From Kineococcus gynurae (GTDB taxonomy: Bacteria; Actinomycetota; Actinomycetes; Actinomycetales; Kineococcaceae), in NCBI RefSeq assembly GCF_050871315.1, contig NZ_JBJLRE010000010.1: a stretch of DNA of 64,000 bases. One strand, given 5' to 3'. Numbering within the stretch: the stretch's first letter is position 1; each line of letters starts with the position of its first letter. The notes under the pieces are model-generated. The model was given only the letters and a program-made list of their open reading frames with translations, made no database searches and had not been told where the DNA came from. The translations under genes and the position numbers were made by a program. Shown here one piece after another: positions 57,183 through 64,000 of this stretch.

Positions 57183-58600
57183 CGGGCCACCCCCGTCGCA
57201 GAGACGGGGGTGGCCGCACGGGCCGCGGCCAGGCCGAGGCGCAGATCGGCGAGCAGGTCGGGCACGTCCTCCACCCCGATCGACAACCGCAGCACGCCCG
57301 GGCCGATGCCGTCGGCCGCGAGCTCGACCGGGTCGCGGTGGGCGTGGGTGGTCGAGGCCGGGTGCAGGGCCAGGGAACGCACGTCGCCCAGGTGGGTCAT
57401 CCGGCTGAACAGCTGCAACGCGTCGAGGAACGCGCGCGCCGCGGGCCGCCCCCCGCGCAGGGACACGGCCAGCACCGCCCCCGCACCCCGGGGGAGGTAG
57501 CGCCGCGCGAGCGCGTGCGAGGGACTGGACGCGAGGCCCGCGTAGTCGACCCGGTCCACCTCCGCCCGCGCCTCCAACCAGGAGGCGATCTCCAGGGCCG
57601 ACGCGGACTGCCGGGCCATCCGCAGCGAGAGGGTCTCGATGCCCTGCTGCAGGAGGAACGAGTTGAAGGGCGCCAGGGTCGGCCCCAGGCGCGCGGCCAG
57701 CGCCCGCAGATAGCCCGGGTAGGCCCGCTCGCCGTACCGCTGCGCGTAGGAGGCGCCGCCGAGCACCGCGGTCTGTTCCTCGAGGTTCGCCACGGTCCCG
57801 GGCAGCGCACCGGCGGCCGTGACGACCACCCCGCCGAGCGCGCCGCCGTGGCCGGAGAGGAACTTGCTGGCGGAGTGCACGACGACGTCGGCCCCGTGCT
57901 CCAGCGGGCGCAGCAGGTAGGGGGTGGCCAGGGTGTTGTCGACCACCAGTGGCACCCCCGCGGCGTGCGCCGCGTCGGCGACGAGCCGCACGTCCAGGAC
58001 GTCGTTGCGGGGGTTGGGGATCGACTCGGCGAAGAACGCCCGGGTGGTGGGGCGGACGGCGTCGCGCCAGGCCCGCGGGTCGCGCGCGTCACGGACGAGG
58101 TCGACCTCGATGCCGAACCGGGCGAAGTTCTCCCGGAACAACCCGCGCGACCCCTCGTAGAGGCTGTCGGCGGCGACGAGGTGGTCACCGCTGCGCAGCA
58201 GACCCAGCAGCGCGGTGCTGATCGCCGCCTGCCCGCTGCCGACCGCGACCGCCTCCGCGCCACCCTCCAGCGCGGCGACCCGGCGCTCCAGGGCGGCCGT
58301 CGTCGGGTTGCCCATCCGGGTGTAGACGTACCCCTCGTCCTCGCCGGTCTCCCCGGCGAAGCGGGCGGCGGCCTCGTCGAAGTCGGCGAAGACGAACCCC
58401 GCCCCGAGGTGGACGGGGGCCACCCGGGCGCCGTGGCCCGGGTCGGGGAGCACCCCGGCGTGGACCTGGGCGGTGCTGAACCCGGGTGGGCCGACCGGGG
58501 GGAGGTCGCCCGCAGCCGAGACGGACTCGACGAACGCGGGCAGGGCGGGGCTGGGCAGGATGGGGCTGGGCAGGGTGGGGCTGGGCAGGGTGACGGACAC
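57179..58600 (-). CDS. metY: O-acetylhomoserine sulfhydrylase
   Basis: Makes homocysteine from O-acetylhomoserine and sulfide (PLP-dependent). After an unusual 40-residue N-terminus (LPSPTLPSPILPSPALPAF), the core begins GFSTAQVHAGVLPDPGHGARV. It has YVYTRMGNPTTAALERRVAALEGG, AVGSGQAAISTALLGLL, ESIPNPRNDVLDVRLVA, DNTLATPYLLRPLEHGAD, and the PLP lysine SASKFLSGHGGALGG, then the MetY-specific FNSFLLQQGIETLSLRMARQS. GTG 58600 has a GAGG box. It sits 210 bases downstream of a SAM riboswitch and 79 bases after a leader peptide. Confidence 0.93.
   Translation of the reverse strand: MSVTLPSPTLPSPILPSPALPAFVESVSAAGDLPPVGPPGFSTAQVHAGVLPDPGHGARVAPVHLGAGFVFADFDEAAARFAGETGEDEGYVYTRMGNPTTAALERRVAALEGGAEAVAVGSGQAAISTALLGLLRSGDHLVAADSLYEGSRGLFRENFARFGIEVDLVRDARDPRAWRDAVRPTTRAFFAESIPNPRNDVLDVRLVADAAHAAGVPLVVDNTLATPYLLRPLEHGADVVVHSASKFLSGHGGALGGVVVTAAGALPGTVANLEEQTAVLGGASYAQRYGERAYPGYLRALAARLGPTLAPFNSFLLQQGIETLSLRMARQSASALEIASWLEARAEVDRVDYAGLASSPSHALARRYLPRGAGAVLAVSLRGGRPAARAFLDALQLFSRMTHLGDVRSLALHPASTTHAHRDPVELAADGIGPGVLRLSIGVEDVPDLLADLRLGLAAARAATPVSATGVAR
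58541..58590 (-). repeat. Tandem 15-bp coding repeat at the metY 5' end
   Basis: Three units of CTGCCCAGCCCC(A/C)xx encode LPSPT-LPSPI-LPSPA. Slippage-prone repeat inside the first 20 codons, giving a Pro-rich N-terminal extension not found in typical MetY. Confidence 0.7.
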
Positions 58601-58679
58601 GGGTGACCTCGGTCTCGGGTGCGCGGCGACGGGCCGCCGGCGGAACGACGGGGAACGACGGGGGACGGGTGCGGGGGCG

Positions 58680-58745
58680 TCAGCCCCGACAGCTCCCCGC
58701 GGCGATCCGCAGCAGGTCCACGTGCCGACGGCGCACGAGCGGCAC
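58680..58745 (-). CDS. Short leader peptide (RRHVDL type) of the metY operon
   Basis: A 21-codon frame, GTG 58745 to TGA 58680, reads VPLVRRRHVDLLRIAAGSCRG. It matches the actinobacterial 'putative leader peptide' pattern RRHVDLxRxxxxxCR found before sulfur-metabolism genes, which senses cysteine by ribosome stalling at the late Cys (here codon 19, TGT). It lies between the SAM riboswitch and metY. Only the minus frame gives this pattern; a longer shadow frame through it exists. Recognition is by pattern, and no ribosome binding site is evident. Confidence 0.75.
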   Translation of the reverse strand: MPLVRRRHVDLLRIAAGSCRG

Positions 58746-58809
58746 CGAGCGGTGCGCGACCCGGGACGGGACTCCGACGTGGCGACTCTTCAACTGCGGC
58801 ACAGCACAC

Positions 58810-58898
58810 CTCTTCCATCGTCCTTGGCGGGAGCACCGTTCGGGGCGGTTGCTGCGGCGTCGTCGAGCCAAGTCTCTCGGCCGCTCTGGATGGGAGAG
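58810..58898 (-). ncRNA. SAM riboswitch (S-box, SAM-I type)
   Basis: On the minus strand P1 is CTCTCCCATC (58889-58898) with GATGGAAGAG (58810-58819), 9 of 10 paired. Inside are the S-box core elements: AGAGCGGCCGAGAGACTTGG, GCTCGACGACGCCGCAGCAACC, CGGTGCTCCCGCCAAGGAC. These match the conserved GAGGGA/CGAUGA/GCAACC/GGUGC order of SAM-I aptamers. P3/P4 loops are compact. It lies upstream of metY in the same direction, as expected for Met genes. No clear terminator follows, so control may be at translation or via the leader peptide. Confidence 0.87.
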
Positions 58899-58979
58899 AT
58901 CAGTGGACTCCAGGACGGGCGCCGCTGTCAACCGCCGCCCGGGGTCGAGGCGTCCGACCGTGCGTGCGAGGCTTCGGGC
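58899..58979. promoter_or_regulatory. Divergent region between the riboswitch and the monooxygenase-domain gene
   Basis: 81 bases holding the metY operon promoter (minus) and the ABM gene leader (plus); GCGAGG 8 bases before ATG 58980 is the ribosome binding site. No further gene is recognisable. Confidence 0.4.
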
Positions 58980-59303
58980 ATGGCCGTCGTGAAGATCAAT
59001 GCGATCGAGGTTCCCGCCGACGGGGGGCCCGAGCTGGAGCGTCGCTTCGCCCACCGCATGGGTGCGGTCGAGGGGACGCCGGGCTTCCTGGGGTTCGAGC
59101 TGCTCCGCCCGGTCCAGGGCGAGACGCGCTACTTCGTCTACACGAAGTGGGAGACCGAGGAGGCGTTCCAGGCGTGGGCGAACGGCGGCGCCCGCGAGGC
59201 GCACGCCGGGGAGCGGGCCCGCCCCGTCGCCACCGGCTCCAGCCTGCTGGAGTTCGAGGTCGTGCTCGGCGCCGTCCCGGTGGACCCGTCCGCCGCGAGC
59301 TGA
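58980..59303 (+). CDS. Antibiotic biosynthesis monooxygenase (ABM) domain protein
   Basis: 107 residues. A single ferredoxin-like ABM domain: VVKINAIEVPADGGPELERRFAHRMGAVEGTPGFLGFELLRP, then GETRYFVYTKWETEEAFQAW and the acidic C-terminal helix. Such proteins are typically dimeric heme-degrading (IsdG-like) or quinol monooxygenases. A heme-ligand His (as in IsdG/MhuD) cannot be assigned confidently. Stands alone between the metY riboswitch and gntR. The substrate is not certain. Confidence 0.8.
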   Translation: MAVVKINAIEVPADGGPELERRFAHRMGAVEGTPGFLGFELLRPVQGETRYFVYTKWETEEAFQAWANGGAREAHAGERARPVATGSSLLEFEVVLGAVPVDPSAAS

Positions 59304-59316
59304 GCCCCGGGGACCC

Positions 59317-60021
59317 TCAGCCGGTGAGCCGGGAGAGGGCCTGCCTCACCTGACCGAGGTGGGCGCGCATCGCCTCCGTGGCCGCCTCGACCCGGCCGGC
59401 GACGACCGCCTCGACGACCCGGGCGTGCTCGTCGTCGGAACGGCTGCGACGGTCGGGGATGAGGTTGAGGGTCTGCGACTGCGCGGTGAGCGCGGACCGG
59501 ATCTCGGCCAGCATCGACTCCAGCACCCGGTTGCGGGCGCAGGTCGCGATCAGGGCGTGGAACCGCGCGTCCATCCGGGCCCACTCCCCCGGGTCGGCCT
59601 CGACCCGCATGCGCTGCAACAGGTCCTGCAGTTCCTGCGCCTGCTCCGGAGTTCTCCGCGCCGCCGCCCATCCGGCCGCCGGGACCTCGACCAGGGGCCG
59701 GACCTCCAGCAGTTCGTGGGCGGCGTAGTTCGCGAACACCGGGTCCGGGCCCAGGCTGTCCTTGACGACGAACGACCCCGCACCGGTCCGGGCCTGGGTC
59801 AGCCCCAACGCGTGGCACGAACGCAGCGCCTCCCGCACCACCGACCGGCTGACCCCGTGCCGCTCGGCCAGCGCCGCCTCCGAGGGCAACCGGGTCCCCA
59901 CGGGGAGCTCCCCGGTGAGGATCGCGGCCCGCAGATCGGCGAAGAGGGCCTCGGCCGCACTCATCCGCACGGTGCTGGGGGCGCGCCGGGCCCACTCGAC
60001 GTCGGGGTCGGCGGCGCTCAC
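59317..60021 (-). CDS. FadR-family GntR regulator of the aspartase operon
   Basis: 234 residues. The N-terminal winged helix (residues 20-85: ALFADLRAAILTGELPVGTRLPSEAALAERHGVSRSVVREALR) and the FCD C-terminal domain (about 95-230, including MDARFHALIATCARNRVLESML and DDEHARVVEAVVAGRVEAATEAMRAHL) define it. GTG 60021 follows AGGA. Divergent from aspA, with a CTGTCGGACAG-type operator between; probably represses the aspartase-permease-asparaginase operon in response to an acid metabolite. Confidence 0.92.
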   Translation of the reverse strand: MSAADPDVEWARRAPSTVRMSAAEALFADLRAAILTGELPVGTRLPSEAALAERHGVSRSVVREALRSCHALGLTQARTGAGSFVVKDSLGPDPVFANYAAHELLEVRPLVEVPAAGWAAARRTPEQAQELQDLLQRMRVEADPGEWARMDARFHALIATCARNRVLESMLAEIRSALTAQSQTLNLIPDRRSRSDDEHARVVEAVVAGRVEAATEAMRAHLGQVRQALSRLTG

Positions 60022-60100
60022 GGATCGATCCTCGCACGCCCGGACCGATCCCGGCGGGGGGCTTGCGCGCCGGGGCCGACCGGGGTCACACTCTCGGAAT

Positions 60101-60120
60101 CTGTCGGACAGCCTGACAGG
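60101..60120. promoter_or_regulatory. Twin palindromes upstream of aspA (probable GntR operator)
   Basis: CTGTCGGACAG (60101-60111, perfect) and CCTGACAGG (60112-60120, perfect) adjoin each other in the 121-base gap between gntR and aspA. The GT-N3-AC core resembles FadR-type operator half-sites. Confidence 0.6.
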
Positions 60121-60142
60121 TTGTGAGAAGGGACGGGTCACC

Positions 60143-61711
60143 GTGACCCCGAGCACCGTCGCTCCACCGCCCCCCGCACCATCCGAACCCGGGCCCCCCA
60201 CCGGACCCGCCGCCACCGTCCCCGCCACCGCCCCCGCCACCCGGCGCGAGCACGACCTGCTCGGTGAGCGGGACGTGCCGGCCGCGGCGTACTGGGGGGT
60301 CCACACCCTGCGTGCGCAGGAGAACTTCCCGATCACCGGGCGGACCATCGGTGCGGACCCGCACCTGGTCCGGGCCCTGGTGGACGTCAAGCGGGCGGCC
60401 GCCACGGCCAACCGCGACCTCGGCCTGCTCCCCCGGGACAAGGCCGACGCGATCATCGCCGCCTGCGCCGAGATCGCCGACGGCGCGCTGCACGAGCAGT
60501 TCGTGGTCGACGTCGTCCAGGGTGGCGCGGGCACCTCGAGCAACATGAACGCCAACGAGGTCGTCGCCAACCGGGCCCTGGAACTTCTCGGCCGCGCCCG
60601 GGGCGACTACGCGTTCCTGCACCCCAACGAGCACGTCAACGCCGCGCAGTCCACCAACGACGTCTACCCGACCGCGGTGAACATCGCCACGATCCGCTGC
60701 TTCGAGGACCTCGCCGTCGAGCTCCGCCGGCTGCAGGACGCGTTCGCAGCCAAGGCCGGCGAGTTCGCCGACGTCGTCAAGATGGGCCGCACCCAGCTGC
60801 AGGACGCCGTCCCGATGACCCTCGGCCAGGAGTTCGCGACCTACGCGATCATGCTGGGCGAGGACCTCGACCGGCTGCGCGAGTCCAGCGCCCTGCTGCT
60901 GGAGATCAACCTCGGGGCCACCGCCGTCGGCACCGGGTTGAACGCCCCCGCCGGGTACGGCGAACGCGCCATCGCCGCCCTGCGCGAGATCACCGGCCTG
61001 GACCTGGTCCGTGCCGAGAACCTCGTCGAGGCGACGCAGGACGTCGGGCAGTTCGTCCACCTCTCCGGCGTCCTGAAGCGGGTCGCGGTCAAGCTGTCGA
61101 AGGTCTGCAACGACCTGCGGCTGCTGTCCTCCGGCCCCCGCGCGGGGCTCGGCGAGATCCGGTTGCCCGCCGTCCAGGCCGGTTCCTCGATCATGCCCGG
61201 GAAGGTGAACCCCGTCATCCCCGAGGTGGTGAACCAGGTGGCGTTCGAGATCGTCGGCAACGACGTGACGATCTCGATGGCCGCCGAGGCGGGACAGCTG
61301 CAGCTCAACGCCTTCGAACCGGTGATCGCCCACCGTCTGGGCGAGGGGGCCCGCCACCTCACCGCGGCCGTGGCGGTCCTGACCGACCGGTGCGTGGTCG
61401 GCATCGAGACCGACGCCGACCTGTTGCGCGCGCGGGTCGAGAACTCGATCGGTCTGGTCACCGCCCTCAACCCGCGCATCGGTTACGAGGCCGCCACGCG
61501 CATCGCCGCGCTCGCGGCCCGCACCGGCGCCCGGGTGGGCGACCTCGTCCTCGAGGCCGGCCTCCTCGACCGGGCCGAACTCGACGAGCTGCTGCGCCCG
61601 GAGAACCTCGGCGACCTCCGCCTGCCCGCCCGCTTCGACGGCTCCACGCCCGGCGGCGAACCCCAGCTCGGCCACGACCCCCAGACCTCCTCCGACCGGA
61701 GCCCGCGATGA
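60143..61711 (+). CDS. aspA: Aspartate ammonia-lyase (aspartase)
   Basis: Converts L-aspartate to fumarate plus ammonia. The 522-residue protein has an N-terminal Pro/Ala-rich extension (about 32 residues), then REHDLLGERDVPAAAYWGVHTLRAQENFPITG, GGAGTSSNMNANEVVANRA, HPNEHVNAAQSTNDVYPTA, and the superfamily signature GSSIMPGKVNPVIPE with the catalytic Ser loop. ITG after NFP marks aspartases rather than fumarases. GTG 60143 follows GAAGGGA. The stop overlaps the permease ATG (ATGA). Confidence 0.95.
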   Translation: MTPSTVAPPPPAPSEPGPPTGPAATVPATAPATRREHDLLGERDVPAAAYWGVHTLRAQENFPITGRTIGADPHLVRALVDVKRAAATANRDLGLLPRDKADAIIAACAEIADGALHEQFVVDVVQGGAGTSSNMNANEVVANRALELLGRARGDYAFLHPNEHVNAAQSTNDVYPTAVNIATIRCFEDLAVELRRLQDAFAAKAGEFADVVKMGRTQLQDAVPMTLGQEFATYAIMLGEDLDRLRESSALLLEINLGATAVGTGLNAPAGYGERAIAALREITGLDLVRAENLVEATQDVGQFVHLSGVLKRVAVKLSKVCNDLRLLSSGPRAGLGEIRLPAVQAGSSIMPGKVNPVIPEVVNQVAFEIVGNDVTISMAAEAGQLQLNAFEPVIAHRLGEGARHLTAAVAVLTDRCVVGIETDADLLRARVENSIGLVTALNPRIGYEAATRIAALAARTGARVGDLVLEAGLLDRAELDELLRPENLGDLRLPARFDGSTPGGEPQLGHDPQTSSDRSPR

Positions 61712-63148
61712 GTTTCGAGAACACGGCCACCGCCGCCCCGCACGTCCGCGTCGACCAGGCCTCCGAGGCCGGGTACCACAAGGCGCTCCGTCCCCGGCAG
61801 ATCCAGATGATCGCCATCGGTGGCGCCATCGGGACCGGGCTGTTCATGGGGGCCGGTGGCCGCCTGGCCGGGGCCGGCCCGGCCCTGGTCGTCGTCTACG
61901 CCGTCTGCGGGGCCTTCGGGTTCCTGATCCTGCGCGCGCTCGGCGAGCTGGTCGTGCACCGCCCGACCTCGGGGTCCTTCGTCTCCTACGCCCGGGAGTT
62001 CTTCGGCGAGAAGATGGCCTTCGCCGCAGGCTGGCTGTACTGGCTGAACTGGGCGACGACCGCCGTCGTGGACGTCACCGCGGTCGCGCTGTACATGAAC
62101 TTCTTCGCCAAGTACTGGGCGCCCATCGGTTCGGTGGCCCAGTGGGTCTGGGCGCTGGCCGCGATCGTCGTCGTGCTCGCGCTCAACCTCCTCTCGGTCA
62201 AGGTTTTCGGTGAGCTGGAGTTCTGGTTCGCCCTGATCAAGGTGGCGGCCCTGGTCGCCTTCCTCCTGGTGGGCACGTACTTCGTGCTGTTCGGCACCCC
62301 CATCGACGGGCAGGAACCCGGGTTCTCGCTCATCGCCGCCAACGGCGGTTGGCTCCCCAACGGCTTGCTCCCGGCGATCGTCGTCGTCCAGGGCGTCGTC
62401 TTCGCCTACGCCTCCATCGAGCTGGTCGGCACCACGGCCGGGGAGTGCGAGCACCCCGAGAAGGTCATCCCGCGGGCGATCAACACCGTGATCGTCCGGA
62501 TCGTCGTCTTCTACGTGGGTTCGGTCCTGCTGCTGGCGATGCTGCTGCCCTACACCGCGTACGAGGCCGGGGTCAGCCCGTTCGTGACGTTCTTCGGCAG
62601 CCTCGGGGTCGACGGCATCGACGGCGTGATGAACCTCGTCGTCCTGACCGCGGCGCTCTCCTCGCTGAACGCCGGCCTGTACTCGACCGGCCGCATCCTC
62701 TACTCGATGGCGCACAACGGGTCGGCCCCCGCCTTCGCCGGGCGCATGAACCGCAACGGCGTCCCCTACGGCGGGATCGCCCTCACCGTGGTCGTGGCCC
62801 TGCTCGGGGTCGTGCTGAACGCGTTCGTCCCCGACCAGGCCTTCGAGATCGTGCTGAACATCGCCGCGATCGGCATCGTCAGCGCCTGGGGCGTCATCGT
62901 GCTCTGCCAGCTCAAGCTCTGGTCGCTCTGCCGGGCCGGGAAGCTCCCCCGGCCCTCGTTCCGGATGCCCGGGGCGCCCTGGACGGGGATCCTGACCCTC
63001 GTGTTCCTCGTCAGCGTGCTGGTGCTCATGGCCTTCGACAACCCGGTCGGCACCTGGACCATCGCCTCCCTGGTGGTCATCGTCCCGGCCCTGATGGTCG
63101 GTTGGCGCTTCGCCGCCCCGCGCGTCGCGGCGCTGTCCGGGGCCCCGC

Positions 63149-63156
<8 letters not shown>
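61708..63156 (+). CDS. Amino acid permease (APC family, AnsP-like)
   Basis: 482 residues, 12 helices. LRPRQIQMIAIGGAIGTGLFMGAGGRL is the APC family's first helix; YALVELVV-like GELVVHRPTSGSFVSYAREFFGEK follows, with FAYASIELVGTTAGECEHPEKVIPRAIN in helix 6-7, matching the AnsP/GabP/CycA group. Operon between aspartase and asparaginase implies uptake of asparagine or aspartate. Translationally coupled on both sides (ATGA with aspA, 8-base overlap with the asparaginase GTG). Confidence 0.9.

Positions 63157-64000
<844 letters not shown>

Noticed and set aside
57397..58836. Minus-strand frame running from the riboswitch into metY in another phase (MEEVCCAAVEE...)
   Set aside because: Overlaps the SAM aptamer and metY out of frame, Ser/Pro/Arg-rich; not a protein.

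Overview
The window comes from a very GC-rich actinobacterium. The gene order ftsY-smc-acyP-mutM-rnc-rpmF-DUF177-DivIVA-like-coaD-rsmD-recG-rpmB-thiL-DUF3515-ddl-gpsA-hup-leuDC-iclR-tRNAs-gltX-FAH-ilvE-leuB is the conserved chromosomal block I know from Streptomyces and Mycobacterium. Other actinobacterial marks are GTG starts, tRNA-Gln beside tRNA-Glu and gltX, an HU protein with a long Lys/Ala tail, and many apparently leaderless genes. Kineosporiales/Kineococcus-like is my guess only. No rRNA, CRISPR array, transposase or prophage genes were seen. The last ~100 bases are poly-G/poly-C junk and look like a contig end.

Layout. 1-5.6 kb: ftsY (cut by the window edge), a small membrane protein, smc, acyP. 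5.6-10.8 kb: CvpA-like protein, then the repair/ribosome operon DUF177-rpmF-rnc-mutM-nudix, a DivIVA-like protein and coaD. 10.8-12.6 kb: a palindromic repeat and an AzgA-type purine permease, which separate coaD from rsmD. 12.6-19.9 kb: recG, an ABC ATPase, its membrane partner and rsmD chained by GTGA overlaps, and upstream of them two paralogous membrane GGDEF genes. 20-25.5 kb: rpmB, thiL, DUF3515, ddl, a trans-sulfuration PLP enzyme, gpsA. 25.6-31.3 kb: a helix-turn-helix/MurA fusion, hup, leuDC with a divergent IclR regulator, two tRNAs. 31.4-34.6 kb: gltX, a protein resembling the RarA C-terminus, a FAH hydrolase. 34.7-42.5 kb: an accessory catabolic block (SDR, alpha/beta-barrel protein, FAH, MFS, zinc ADH) with a divergent PucR regulator and a flavin monooxygenase. 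42.5-44.8 kb: ilvE and leuB. 44.9-51.7 kb: two-component system, RlmC-type rRNA methylase and an ABC/FtsX exporter pair. 51.8-58.9 kb: MFS transporter, secreted hydrolase, and a metY-monooxygenase operon behind a SAM riboswitch plus a small leader peptide. 59-64 kb: FadR-type regulator facing an aspartase-amino acid permease-asparaginase operon.

The items most worth follow-up are a three-copy family of intergenic palindromes built on GTGATCAAGGAA, the HTH-MurA fusion with a palindrome over its own promoter, the riboswitch-plus-leader-peptide arrangement before metY, a minisatellite made of degenerate copies of the acyP -10 element, and the ddl/PLP-enzyme divergent promoter whose -10 elements share two bases.
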